Origin: Marinicauda salina
GTDB taxonomy: Bacteria > Pseudomonadota > Alphaproteobacteria > Caulobacterales > Maricaulaceae
Direction: 5' to 3'
Assembly (NCBI RefSeq): GCF_003122085.1
Contig: NZ_QEXV01000002.1
Location: 1 to 64,000, forward strand
Length of the DNA stretch: 64,000 nt
Shown here: piece by piece, positions 30,645-39,760 of the stretch
Position numbering within the stretch: position 1 is the stretch's first letter
How the letters are laid out: each line of letters starts with the position of its first letter
The notes under the pieces: generated by a model
Told to the model about the DNA's origin: nothing
The model's input: the letters and a program-made list of their open reading frames with translations, nothing else
The model's database searches: none
Position numbers and translations under genes: made by a program

Positions 30645-30787
30645 ATGGAATTCCCCTCCCGGGTCGTGATGGCGGTCCCCGGAGCGGAGCCTAGGGCCGG
30701 GCGCGGCGCAGCACAATCGGGCCGGCGACCTTGCGGACGCCGGCCCGGGCGGAGCCGTGAAGGGGAGAGATTGCGGCCCCGAAGCGC

Positions 30788-31138
30788 CTAACGCCCGCGC
30801 CGCTCGACCCAGCGTCCGTGCTGACGGTACCAGCCGCGATGGGTGTGGACCCAACCGCCGGGGGCCCAGACGCGGCCCGGCGGCGGATTGCGTTCCCAGT
30901 AGCCGTCGACCCAGATGAAGCGCACGCCCGTCCAGTTCCAGTATCCGTCGATCCAGATAGCCGTGGTGGAGGGTCGGGACGGGCGCGTATAGCTCCGCGG
31001 CGGCGGCGGCTCCCGGTCAATGTAGACCACGCTCGCATGCCCGGCGGGGCCGGGCCCGTAGCCATAGTGATTGCACGCGCTCACCAGAACGAGCGCCGCG
31101 GCGGCCGTCCCGAGGATCGTCAGGCTCTTCAGTCTCAT
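30788..31138 (-). CDS. Lipoprotein with WXXGXW-type repeats
   Basis: The 116-residue protein has a lipoprotein signal (LVSAC, Cys22). After a proline-rich linker come tryptophan/glycine repeats such as WIDGYW, WVDGYW, WAPGGW and RWVERRGR. These match the YXWGXW/WXXGXW repeat proteins found as small envelope lipoproteins in proteobacteria; their role is unknown. It lies 74 bp after the minus-strand gene for the Gly/Gln-rich secreted protein, separated by two GC-rich hairpins. Confidence 0.8.
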   Translation of the reverse strand: MRLKSLTILGTAAAALVLVSACNHYGYGPGPAGHASVVYIDREPPPPRSYTRPSRPSTTAIWIDGYWNWTGVRFIWVDGYWERNPPPGRVWAPGGWVHTHRGWYRQHGRWVERRGR

Positions 31139-31155
31139 TGCGGACCTCCCTTGGG

Positions 31156-31197
31156 CGGACCGCCGGCCGGTCCGGGACGCCGCCGTCGCCGGCGGCG
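31156..31197. terminator. Two adjacent GC-rich hairpins
   Basis: CGGACCG-CCGGC-CGGTCCG (31156-31174) is followed by CGCCGCC-GTCGCC-GGCGGCG (31178-31197). They lie just after the minus-strand gene ending at 31213 and before the lipoprotein start at 31138. No T-run is present, so they may attenuate or process the transcript rather than stop it. Confidence 0.4.
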
Positions 31198-31212
31198 CCC
31201 CATCTCGATCGG

Positions 31213-32472
31213 CTAGTTCGTGGCCTCGCCGAGCGTGCTGACCGGCACCTCGTACTCGTGCAGGAAGTTGATGACGGCGCGCGCGTCGTCGGCCGCCTGC
31301 GTGTAGGCGTCGAGCGTGCCCGCGGCTTCAGCGTCCACGTCGCCGAACACCGTCTCGTAGATGTCGACGCTCTCGACCGTCCACGTGCCGTCGTCCTGCT
31401 GGACGAGGACGTTGACCTCGACGCCCTCATAGGCGTCGGAGCGGTCGTACGTGAAGTTCGAGTAGTCGATCACCGAGTAGGTGACGTTGTCGCCTTCGGT
31501 CACCGTGTTGATGTCGAGGAAGGCGTTGATGTAGGCGACTTCGTCGCTGGTGAACGCGCCCGTCTTGTCCGTCGCGGCGGCGAGGAAGGACGCGCTTGCG
31601 GCGAGGTCTTCCGCGGTGAGGACGCCGTCCGTGAGATAGTCGAACGCGTCGCCGGGAAGGTCGCCGACGCCGGTGATCGAGCCCTGGGTGAGCAGGGCGA
31701 CATAGATCGCCAGGTTCTCCAGCGGCGAATCGATGGTGTGCGCTTCACCGTCGCTATCGGTGATCACCAGCCTTCCGGCGGCGTCGGTGCTGAGCTCGGT
31801 CGCATCCTGAAGAAGGTTGATGACCTCCTCGGCCCGGCGGTCGAGCACCGAGTTCGGCGCCCGGCCGACATTGAGCCGGCCCATCTCGACTTCCTGCGTC
31901 AGGGTCTCGTCGACGGGATGGCCTTCCTCGTCGAGCGCGATGAGCTCGCCTTCGGAGTCGATCGGCTGAACCCAGCCCTCGTCGGTCAGGATCGGCACGC
32001 CGTTCTCGTCGCGCAGGATGATCCAGAGATCGCCGAACAGGTCGCCCTGGCCCGACGATCCGGCGCCGCCGGGCTGTCCGCCGCCGGGGTTCTCCGGCTG
32101 CCCGCCGCGGCCTTCCGGCTGTCCGCCGCCCGAGCCGGACTGCCCGCCGGGCTGACCGGCCCAGTCCGGCCGGTCGGAATCCTCGTCGGCGCCGGTGACG
32201 TCGCGGAAGATCGATTCGAGCGAACGTCCGCCCTGTCCGCCTTGCGGGCCGCCTGCGCCGGGCCGCTCGTCCCGGCCGCCTTGCTGACCCTGACCGCCGG
32301 ACTGATGATCGTCGCCGTCGGCGTGGTCGGTATGATCGGTTTCATGGCCGCCGGACTGGCCGCCCTCGTGGCCTTGGAAGGCCGAGGCGGCGGGGGCGGC
32401 GAGGCTGAACGCCCCGAAGGCGAGGCCGATGGCTGCGCCGCCGCTAAGCAAGACGGAACGAAGTGAGGTCAT
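31213..32472 (-). CDS. Secreted Gly/Gln-rich protein of unknown function
   Basis: The 419-residue protein has a signal peptide (FSLAAPAASAFQ). A low-complexity region of histidine, aspartate, glycine, glutamine and proline (about 35-145) follows, then an acidic, mostly alpha/beta-looking domain (about 145-419) without a motif I know. The sequence DENGVPILTDEGWV and several similar acidic turns might bind Ca2+. GGAGG precedes the ATG at 32472. It follows the outer-membrane barrel gene on the same strand by about 190 bp, so an envelope or surface role is plausible but unproven. Confidence 0.7.
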   Translation of the reverse strand: MTSLRSVLLSGGAAIGLAFGAFSLAAPAASAFQGHEGGQSGGHETDHTDHADGDDHQSGGQGQQGGRDERPGAGGPQGGQGGRSLESIFRDVTGADEDSDRPDWAGQPGGQSGSGGGQPEGRGGQPENPGGGQPGGAGSSGQGDLFGDLWIILRDENGVPILTDEGWVQPIDSEGELIALDEEGHPVDETLTQEVEMGRLNVGRAPNSVLDRRAEEVINLLQDATELSTDAAGRLVITDSDGEAHTIDSPLENLAIYVALLTQGSITGVGDLPGDAFDYLTDGVLTAEDLAASASFLAAATDKTGAFTSDEVAYINAFLDINTVTEGDNVTYSVIDYSNFTYDRSDAYEGVEVNVLVQQDDGTWTVESVDIYETVFGDVDAEAAGTLDAYTQAADDARAVINFLHEYEVPVSTLGEATN

Positions 32473-32664
32473 GATGGTATCCTCCAAAACAGACCCGAAG
32501 GGCGTGGAGTCCGTTCCCTGCCGGCGCCTATGCGCACGCGAAGGGGACGCCACGTTCATGAAACTCCTGACACGGAGAAGGGAGATGCGAATTGAGCAGG
32601 ATCAATTTCCTGCAACCGGTTGCAGCTTGGCGCGGGCGACATAACGCCGCTGCCTGCGCCCTGA

Positions 32665-35073
32665 TTAGAAACGGTAGCCGAGCCCGAACCGGAACAGGTT
32701 CGCGCGGTTCTCGAAGCTGTCGGACTTCTCTCCCGGCGTGACGACATAGGTTCCGTAATCGGTGCGCGTGTATTCCGCGCGCAGCCGCCAGGCGCCGCCG
32801 AGCGAGGTCTCCACGCCGGCGCCGAGCCTGAGGCCGGTCTCGCGGTCATCCTGGGCGACGGTGGCGGCGTCGGTTTCGAAGTCGGTCCGGAATTGCGTCT
32901 CGACGGCGTCGGCGCGGAGATAGGCGAGCACGCCGGGATGGATGACCGCGCCGGCCCGAACGCCTGCGGCGAGAGTCTCGCCGGCCTGGACCGAGTAGAT
33001 CCTTCCTTGGGGATCGCGCTCGATATTCCAGCTGGCCGACGCCGCGCCGGCCTCGATCTCGGCGCCCAGGTAAACCGGCCCGAACGTGCGCCCGTATCCC
33101 GCATAGGCGCCGGCCGACGCCCCGTGGCCGGCGCGCTCGACGCTGAGATCGAAGGTTCGGCGCGGACCCTCGTTGTCGCTGATCACCGTTCCGTGGCCGG
33201 CGTAGAGGCCGAGATACGGGCCGCCGAATTCCACCGGCTCGGCGTCGCTGGCGTGCGGCGCGCCGAAACGGTAGCCGAGCCCCACCCGGGCCAGCGTGCG
33301 CGTGTTGGCGAAATTGTCGTCGGTGTCGTCGAAGACGATCGAGTAGTCCTCGAAGGTCGCGTAGCTGTAGTCGAGCCGACCGAACATCCGGCCGGAGACG
33401 GGGAATTCCAGGCCGCCGCCATAGACCAGGCCCGTGTCGCGCTCTTCCCTGAGGACCGTCGTGTCGTTGCGGTTGTAGGGCGTGCGGATGCTGGCGTTGA
33501 TCACGCCGAAGCGGCCATAGGCCAGCGCTCCATTCCCGGCGGCGTGGCCGAGCCGGACCGACGCGGCGACCGCGTCGTCCATGCGCACCCCGAACGTCCG
33601 TCCGCCCAGATGGTCCCAGGCGATATCGCCGTCCTCGACGTCGACCTCCACGCCCGCATAGAGCGCTTCGCCGATGCGTGCCCCGTAGCCGGCGAAGGCG
33701 CCGTAGACCGCGCCTTCGGCGCCGAAATCGGCGGTGTTCGTGCCTGTGCCCCGCGGACCGGTGAGGTTGGTGACCAGATCGCCGCTTCCCGCTTGCAGGC
33801 CGAGATAGGCGCCCGCGGGTTCTGCGACGCCCCCGGCGGGCGCCTCGGCGCGATCGAAGGCGGGGCCGGTCTGGGCGCCGATCCGCGCCAGGATCCGGTT
33901 CTCGGTGAAGTCCGCGCCGGCCGTGTTCGAGTTGCGCTGAACGAAGCTGTAGCCGGCGCCGACGAAGACGCGCGGCGTGGCGAAATAACGCGCCCCGACG
34001 CCCGAGTTGAGCAGCCGGTCGGTGCGCGCGCTCTGCTGGTAGTCGTTCTCGGTGTGCCGGAGATGAGCTGTCAGCGTCAGCCGGTCGACCACGCGCCGGC
34101 TGAAACTCGCGCCGACATGGGTGCTGAGATATCCGGGGGCGCCGGGCAGGGTGGTCTCTTGCAGGCTACGGCCGGCCGAGGCGGAGATGAGGCCGTTGGG
34201 GGCGTAGCGCCAGTCGATGTCGACGCCGAAATCGAGCGCCTCGACGTCGTCGAAGGCCGGGTCGTCGTAGTTCTGGGCGATCATCCCGACAAAGACCTCG
34301 GCGGTCAGCGCCTGAGCGAGCTGCGCCTCGACGCCTGCAGCGGCGTGAAACCCCGCGGAGTCGCGATGGAACCCGAAGTCGTCGACCGGCGAGTCGTAGG
34401 CGCGCTCGTCATAGGTCGCCTGCACGAACGGCCGGATCTCGCCCGAACCGCTGCGGCCGACGCGCAGACCGACCTCAAGCCGGGATCCGTCTCGGTCGTC
34501 ATTGTTGATCAGGCCGCCGCCCGCCGCGGCGACGTCGTCGAAGTCGGTCTCGATGTAGTTCACGCCGGCGCGCGCCGCGTAACCGTCGATGCGCGCCAGC
34601 ACGCCGCCGAACAGGTTCGCGCGCGTGTACTCTGTGGGCGTCTCGCCATTGACGTCCTCGGGCGACTGGCGGTTCTCGTGGCTCCAGACATGCTCGGCCC
34701 CGCCGAACGCGATCAGCCGGTCGCTGGCGGCGAAACGCCCGTCGAGGGCCAGGCGGTAGTCGTCGTAATCCTCGTCGGGATTATCGCGATACCGGGCGAT
34801 GTCGGCGCCGGCGGTCAGCGACGCCTCGTGGCGCGCGCCCCGAAAGCGGAGCTCTGCGGAGGGTTCGACCACGGTCACCAGGTCGTCGATGCGCTGGTTC
34901 GTCGTGATGAAAACGTTATCCGTGTAGGTCTCGCTGACGGCGAGGGCGGCGTCGAAGCGCCACGGCGCGGCGCGGTCGGATTCGCTCGTTTCGTCTGCGG
35001 CCTGCTGCGCCTCGGCCGCGCTCGACAAGCCGAGAACCAACGCGAAGCCGAGCGTTGTCCTGCTTTTCATCAT
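32665..35073 (-). CDS. Predicted three-barrel outer-membrane fusion protein
   Basis: The 802-residue protein has a signal peptide (LGFALVLGLSSAAEAQ). Residues 35-400 resemble the outer-membrane beta-barrel family seen next to polysaccharide loci (ETYTDNVF near the start, alternating strands throughout). Residues 421-603 and 617-802 are two related OmpA/opacity-type barrels. Each opens with a YLGL-AG segment and a GP-RGT or GPRRT turn, contains FAGYG or YAGYG and an AGVEVDVE or GAEIEAG strand, and ends with GLGYRF. No such triple arrangement is familiar to me. The protein ends in Phe, as outer-membrane barrels do. Start codons at 35070, 35073 and 35118 are all possible. Confidence 0.75.
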   Translation of the reverse strand: MMKSRTTLGFALVLGLSSAAEAQQAADETSESDRAAPWRFDAALAVSETYTDNVFITTNQRIDDLVTVVEPSAELRFRGARHEASLTAGADIARYRDNPDEDYDDYRLALDGRFAASDRLIAFGGAEHVWSHENRQSPEDVNGETPTEYTRANLFGGVLARIDGYAARAGVNYIETDFDDVAAAGGGLINNDDRDGSRLEVGLRVGRSGSGEIRPFVQATYDERAYDSPVDDFGFHRDSAGFHAAAGVEAQLAQALTAEVFVGMIAQNYDDPAFDDVEALDFGVDIDWRYAPNGLISASAGRSLQETTLPGAPGYLSTHVGASFSRRVVDRLTLTAHLRHTENDYQQSARTDRLLNSGVGARYFATPRVFVGAGYSFVQRNSNTAGADFTENRILARIGAQTGPAFDRAEAPAGGVAEPAGAYLGLQAGSGDLVTNLTGPRGTGTNTADFGAEGAVYGAFAGYGARIGEALYAGVEVDVEDGDIAWDHLGGRTFGVRMDDAVAASVRLGHAAGNGALAYGRFGVINASIRTPYNRNDTTVLREERDTGLVYGGGLEFPVSGRMFGRLDYSYATFEDYSIVFDDTDDNFANTRTLARVGLGYRFGAPHASDAEPVEFGGPYLGLYAGHGTVISDNEGPRRTFDLSVERAGHGASAGAYAGYGRTFGPVYLGAEIEAGAASASWNIERDPQGRIYSVQAGETLAAGVRAGAVIHPGVLAYLRADAVETQFRTDFETDAATVAQDDRETGLRLGAGVETSLGGAWRLRAEYTRTDYGTYVVTPGEKSDSFENRANLFRFGLGYRF

Positions 35074-35319
35074 TCCGATTGACCCCTCGGGAGCGCGGAC
35101 TGCATCGCGAATCTTCATGACGCTCCGTTGAGGCGGACGGTAACGACAGCACGGAGAGCGGTTTTTGATCTCGATCAAAACCTGGCTGCGACATTCCGGA
35201 CTGCGCTTCGCGCCGCCGGGTTGAGGCGGATCAATGCGGATCTCTTCCCAAGGGTGATCTCTTGCAAGCCGCAACGACGCTCGGAAGCGCGGCGATGCGA
35301 GCAGCACTGGAGAGAAGAG

Positions 35320-35973
35320 ATGCGACAGCTTGTCGGGTTCAGGATACTCGCCGGCGCGGCCCTGGCCGCGCTGATGGTCGGCGTCGGCGCGTCGGACGCG
35401 CTCGCGCAGCGCGGCGGCGGCAGCGGGCAGCGCCCGCCGACGCAGACCACGCCCCAGCCCCCCGCCTCCGTCCCCGACCGCGACCGCACGCAGGATCGTG
35501 ATGTCGATCCCGACATGGATCGCGACCGGGACATGGATCGGGATCGCGACCGCGATCAGGCTGGAGACCAGGAGCGGGATCGCGACCGCGATCGCATTCA
35601 TGTGGAGTCCGTCCAGCAGCAGCTCAGCGGTCTCGGGCTTCTCACCGCGCAGGAGCGCCAGGCTTTCCGCCAGCAGATGAACCAGGCCGGATCGGCCGAG
35701 GATCGCGCGCAGGTCCGGGCGGAGCATCAGGCGCTGATCCTGCAGCGCACCCGCGACTTCGGCGTCGGCGGCGCGTTCGGCCCGGACGGCGATTCCCAGC
35801 AGGCGCGCACCCGCTACATGCTTATGCAGCTCACGACCGAGCAGGATCGGCTCGCCTTCCACCAGCGCATGCGGGACGCAGCGACGGAGCAGGAGCGGGA
35901 TCGCATCCGCGAGGAATTTCACGAGCAGCTGCGCGACCGCGCCCGCGAAATGGGCGTCGACTTCGACGGCTGA
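35320..35973 (+). CDS. Secreted protein with Asp-Arg repeat region
   Basis: The 217-residue protein has a signal peptide (ALMVGVGASDALAQ). A glycine/proline/threonine linker leads to a run of Asp-Arg dipeptides (about 55-93), such as DRDRDMDRDRDRDQ. A helical, glutamine- and arginine-rich domain of about 120 residues follows, containing two similar segments (LTAQERQAFRQQMNQAGSAE and LTTEQDRLAFHQRMRDAATE). The internal similarity suggests a duplicated helical hairpin. GGAGAGAAG precedes the ATG at 35320. It is divergent from the three-barrel gene and might be a periplasmic partner. Function unknown. Confidence 0.75.
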   Translation: MRQLVGFRILAGAALAALMVGVGASDALAQRGGGSGQRPPTQTTPQPPASVPDRDRTQDRDVDPDMDRDRDMDRDRDRDQAGDQERDRDRDRIHVESVQQQLSGLGLLTAQERQAFRQQMNQAGSAEDRAQVRAEHQALILQRTRDFGVGGAFGPDGDSQQARTRYMLMQLTTEQDRLAFHQRMRDAATEQERDRIREEFHEQLRDRAREMGVDFDG

Positions 35974-36057
35974 TCGTCGCCGCGCCGAGGCCTCGGAATC
36001 GCGACGCGCCTGTGGTCAGCTTGAGGCTCGAAATCCGCTCCGAGTCTCGAGCCGCCC

Positions 36058-36660
36058 ATGCCGGACTGGCTGCGATATCCCGTCGAGCTGATCGACCTGG
36101 CGCTGGCCGCCGCCGCGCTCGACCCGGCGGCGTTCGAGCGCGCCTCGGCGAACCGGGCCGCGGCGCTCACCGTGCTGGCGCTGCCCTTCCTGGCCGGCGC
36201 CTCCGAACTGCTCGGCCAGGCCTATGTGCTCGCCGCCCGCCGGGTGAGCCGGGCCCAGGCCGCCGCCAGTCTCGTCACGACCGGGCTCGTCTATGTGGCC
36301 GGCGCGGTGGTTTGGGGCGCGGCGACCTATGCGCTGCTGGCTGCGGCCCGGCCCGGCCCGCCGCCGGACGCGGCGATCCTCGGCGTGGTGGCGGTTAGCT
36401 ACGCCCCGCGCGTGCTGAGCCTGCTCACCATCGCGCCCTATTACGGGGAATTCGTGAACCGCGCGCTCGACGCCTGGATGATGACGTGCGTGGCGCTCGG
36501 GCTGTGGGTCGTCGTCGACGGCGCGCTCTGGGCGGTGCTCGCCTGTGCGGCGGCCGGCTGGGCCGTGAGCCTGTCGACGCGTCGCGTCGCGGGGCTGGTG
36601 CTGGGGCCGGCGGCGCGCCGCCTCGGCGTGATCACGGCGCGGAGGCGGCCCCATGTTTGA
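36058..36660 (+). CDS. Multi-pass membrane protein of unknown function
   Basis: The 200-residue protein has about five hydrophobic helices and conserved-looking polar points (YAPRVLSLLTIAPYYG between helices 3 and 4), somewhat like Yip1-type membrane proteins. There is no signal peptide or enzymatic motif. It overlaps the next gene by 8 bp (36653-36660), which strongly suggests cotranslation with the membrane-anchored hydrolase-like protein. The two probably work together. Confidence 0.7.
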   Translation: MPDWLRYPVELIDLALAAAALDPAAFERASANRAAALTVLALPFLAGASELLGQAYVLAARRVSRAQAAASLVTTGLVYVAGAVVWGAATYALLAAARPGPPPDAAILGVVAVSYAPRVLSLLTIAPYYGEFVNRALDAWMMTCVALGLWVVVDGALWAVLACAAAGWAVSLSTRRVAGLVLGPAARRLGVITARRRPHV

Positions 36661-37636
36661 CGGCGCGCTCGGCTGGATCCTCGTTGCGGGGCTCGCGGCC
36701 TTCCTGATCGCGAGCGTGACCGCGCCGCTGGCGACGCTGGCCTGGTGGGCGGGCCGGCCCGAGGACGACCGGCCCTGGCGGGTGCGGCCTGTCCACAAGA
36801 GGGGCGAGCCGCCGGCGCCGACGCGGCCGGGCGCGCCGCGCTTCATCGTCTATCTCGGCGGGGTGAACACGCTCGACGGCGACAGCCACACCGATCGCGA
36901 GCGGCGCTTCCTCGACGCGCTCGGCGAGACCTGCGGCGAGGCGGTGCTTGTGCGCGATCTCTTTCCCTACGCGGTGACCGGCGAGCCGCTGCTGCACAAT
37001 CCGGGCGTCTTCCGCTGGATGTGGCGCGCGCTCCGCGCCGCGCCGGAGGCCGCCCGGCCGCTCCTGCTCGATCATCTCGTCAATGCGCGCAATTTCTTCC
37101 AGATGCTGGTCTCGGCCGACCGCCGCTACGGCCCGGTCTTCAACACGGCCGTCGCCGAGGTGATCCTCGACGCGCTGCACGGCGCGGGATGGGAGCCCGG
37201 CTCCGGCGCGGCGGTGACCCTGATCGGCTATAGCGGCGGGGCCCAGATGGCCGCCGGGGCGGCGGACTATCTCGACGCGCAGCTCGACGGACCGATCGAC
37301 CTCATCGCGCTCGGCGGGGTGATGGCCTCGCCCGACGGGCTCGCCCGGCTCCGGCGCATCGATCACATCGTTGGCGCGCGCGACGGCCTGCCGCGCATGG
37401 CCGCCGCCGGCTGTCCGGGGCGCTGGCCGAGCGCGGTCGGCTCGGCCTGGAACGAGGCGCGCCGGTCGGGCCGGCTCCGGCGGATCGTCTTCGACGGCGT
37501 CCGTCACGCCGGGGCGTCGGGCTATCTCGGCGAAGCGGGCGCGCCGGCCAACTGGGAACGCACGCTCGACGCGGTCTGCGAGGCCTTGCGCGACGCGCCC
37601 GGGTCCCGCGAAGAAAAGCCGGGTCTGAACGAATGA
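36653..37636 (+). CDS. Membrane-anchored alpha/beta-hydrolase-like protein
   Basis: The 327-residue protein has an N-terminal membrane helix (WILVAGLAAFLIASV). A soluble domain follows with a strand-turn start (FIVYLGGVNTLDGDSHTDRE) and a nucleophile-elbow-like GYSGGAQ near residue 190. Possible acid and histidine partners are DHIVGARDG and DGVRHAG. The fold resembles lipase-like hydrolases, but the family is not recognised and activity is inferred only from these motifs. It forms an overlapping pair with the preceding membrane protein. Confidence 0.65.
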   Translation: MFDGALGWILVAGLAAFLIASVTAPLATLAWWAGRPEDDRPWRVRPVHKRGEPPAPTRPGAPRFIVYLGGVNTLDGDSHTDRERRFLDALGETCGEAVLVRDLFPYAVTGEPLLHNPGVFRWMWRALRAAPEAARPLLLDHLVNARNFFQMLVSADRRYGPVFNTAVAEVILDALHGAGWEPGSGAAVTLIGYSGGAQMAAGAADYLDAQLDGPIDLIALGGVMASPDGLARLRRIDHIVGARDGLPRMAAAGCPGRWPSAVGSAWNEARRSGRLRRIVFDGVRHAGASGYLGEAGAPANWERTLDAVCEALRDAPGSREEKPGLNE

Positions 37637-37726
37637 CATAAAGTATACAGCAGAGGCGGCCAAACACGTGGGCAGTCCCTGCTCATGCATCCATAGAAAA
37701 ACGCAAGAGAACCCCAGCCCGAAACA

Positions 37727-37756
37727 TTGACACTGATGGTGAGGCTCGCGCTAGGG
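37727..37756 (+). promoter_or_regulatory. Candidate sigma-70 promoter
   Basis: TTGACA at 37727-37732 is a perfect -35 hexamer. An 18-bp spacer leads to CTAGGG (37751-37756), a weak -10 element. It lies about 50 bp upstream of the secreted protein gene at 37806, whose ATG has GGAGG nearby. Confidence 0.4.
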
Positions 37757-37805
37757 TGCCGGCGATTCTCGTCCTTTTTCATCGTTTCTGTATCGGAGGT
37801 CCTGT

Positions 37806-39401
37806 ATGCGCGCGTCGATCTTCATGATTACGTCCGCCCTGCTCGGCGGCGCCAGCGTCGCCTGCGCCCAGCCGGAAGCCGGGGACGACGCCGGCGAGGC
37901 GACGGAGAGTGCGGCCGCACAAGGCGGCGCCGGATCCGCCTCGACCTCCGCCCCGGCCCCGGCCTCGGCCTCGGCCTCAACCTCGGCCTCATCGCAGAGC
38001 GCCGACGCCGAAGCGCCGACCTCCACCGCCGAACCTGCGATGGCGCAGTCGGTCGCCTATCGCTTCGACACGCCGTTCCGGAACCTGGCCGTGACGGTGC
38101 GTCACAACGCCGAGGGTCTGTCGGCGGCCCATCAGCACGATGCGAGCGAGGAGTCGCCTCTGGCGCCGGATTCGGACGCGCGGCTCAGCATCAGCGTTCA
38201 GAGATACCGGTTCGCCGGTCCGCGCACGCAGGGACGCCTGTCGAAGCATAATCTGGACATGCTTGAGGTGATGACGCCGGACCCGCTCGAGCGCGGCGCC
38301 CGCTATGTCGACGATTATCCCGCCGCCGAACGCTACGACCCGGCCGACCATGGCGGGCAGGAAAGCTGGGCGGCGAGCGACATCTCAGCCGAGATCACGC
38401 GCGGCGATCGCGACATGACCGTGGCCGGCCTCGAGGCCGATCACTATGTCGTCGAAGCGCAGTATACGCTGACCACGTTCGACGCCGACGGCGCGGAGAC
38501 CGGATCGCGGACCGTCGAGCACGCGCAGGACGTCTGGTTCTCCGATGAACTGCCGTACTCGCCGCTGCAGCTCTATCCCGGCCTGCCGTTCGGCTACGCC
38601 CTGTCGGGCAGCGGCAAGAGCCTGATCGATCGCGCCGTGATCGCCGAGCTCGAGCCGCGCATGGGCGAACTCGGCGCGGTGGTGCGCACCGAACAGCCCG
38701 CGCCTGACGGCTTCGGCGATCCGCCCGACCCGGTCGTGATAGAGCTTTCCGATCTTCAGGAGACCGAGCCGTTCGCCCTGGAGTCGCTGGACGACGCGCC
38801 GGTCGTGCCGGAGCCGCTGTTCAACGCGGTCGCCGGTCCCCTCTTCATCGCCGAAATGCTCTCCGATGACGACGCCATTTCGGACGAAGGCGGCGCGAGT
38901 CTCGGTTTCGGCGCGCCGGCCGACATCGAATTCGACGCCGGCCGCGCGGGCTACAAGACCACCGGCGCCGGCGATTTCGCCGCAGCGATCGCCGGCGGCG
39001 GCCCCGGCGAGGATCACGGCCTTGTCGTCGTCATGCGTCCGGTCAATGGCGCGCCCGAGCCGGGCGACTACGATGTCGCGCCGGCGGTGCGCGACTCGGC
39101 GGAGCTGGAGGCGATGGACGCGCAGGCGCTCGCCGAGCGCGCGGAGCGGTTCCAGGCGTTCGGCGTCGTCGAACGGGACGGCGTCACGTATGTCGTGATG
39201 GGCTTCGTCGACGGCGGCGTGACGATCGAATCCGGCGCGGACGATCGCGTTTCGGGGCGGATCGACGCCGATGTCCGCGCGCTGCGCACGGATACCGGCG
39301 AGGTCGTCGACGCGCTGCCGATTGAAGCCAGCTTCGAGGCGGTGGAAGGTCTCGAGGCCCTCCATTTCCGCAGCCCGGAAAGCCGCTTCATCGAGAACTG
39401 A
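37806..39401 (+). CDS. Secreted protein with Ala/Ser-rich linker, unknown function
   Basis: The 531-residue protein has a signal peptide (SALLGGASVACAQ; the cysteine is also compatible with a lipoprotein). A long alanine/serine/proline linker (about 30-80) is followed by a large acidic domain without recognised motifs. Beta-strand-like segments alternate with Asp/Glu-rich turns. GGAGGTCCTGT precedes the ATG. The gene stands alone, followed by 359 bp of non-coding DNA. I cannot assign a family. Confidence 0.75.
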   Translation: MRASIFMITSALLGGASVACAQPEAGDDAGEATESAAAQGGAGSASTSAPAPASASASTSASSQSADAEAPTSTAEPAMAQSVAYRFDTPFRNLAVTVRHNAEGLSAAHQHDASEESPLAPDSDARLSISVQRYRFAGPRTQGRLSKHNLDMLEVMTPDPLERGARYVDDYPAAERYDPADHGGQESWAASDISAEITRGDRDMTVAGLEADHYVVEAQYTLTTFDADGAETGSRTVEHAQDVWFSDELPYSPLQLYPGLPFGYALSGSGKSLIDRAVIAELEPRMGELGAVVRTEQPAPDGFGDPPDPVVIELSDLQETEPFALESLDDAPVVPEPLFNAVAGPLFIAEMLSDDDAISDEGGASLGFGAPADIEFDAGRAGYKTTGAGDFAAAIAGGGPGEDHGLVVVMRPVNGAPEPGDYDVAPAVRDSAELEAMDAQALAERAERFQAFGVVERDGVTYVVMGFVDGGVTIESGADDRVSGRIDADVRALRTDTGEVVDALPIEASFEAVEGLEALHFRSPESRFIEN

Positions 39402-39760
39402 AGGCGGCCGCGAGTCATCGCCCGGGTGCGTTCACGGCCTGCGGGCCCGGACGCGACGGCGAGGCCCCGGGAGGCGCCGAACAGCCGGCGCCGCGCGTCA
39501 TTGACGCGGGCGCAGGGGCGGGTCGGTCTCCCGCGCCGCAGCCGGAGACGCCGCGCCTCCTGCCGGCGGGCGACGCGTCCGAGGCGTTGCACGCGCGCCT
39601 CGCCTGTTTCCAAAAGGTTAATATCGGGTCGCGTTCATCGCCGTATGCGGTAATGTTCCAGGCAGGGGGACAAGCGGCGTACAGGGGGTTCGCCGCAGGC
39701 GTTCCGGGCGGCGAGGGGCCGGCCGGAGGGCCGACAGCGCCCGGAGAGGGGCGAGACATC
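39402..39760. other. 359-bp non-coding interval
   Basis: Only a short AT-richer stretch (39609-39660, around AAAAGGTTAATATCGGG) stands out; it could be the promoter of the RlpA-like gene. The rest is GC-rich with no gene, repeat or hairpin I can support. Confidence 0.4.
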
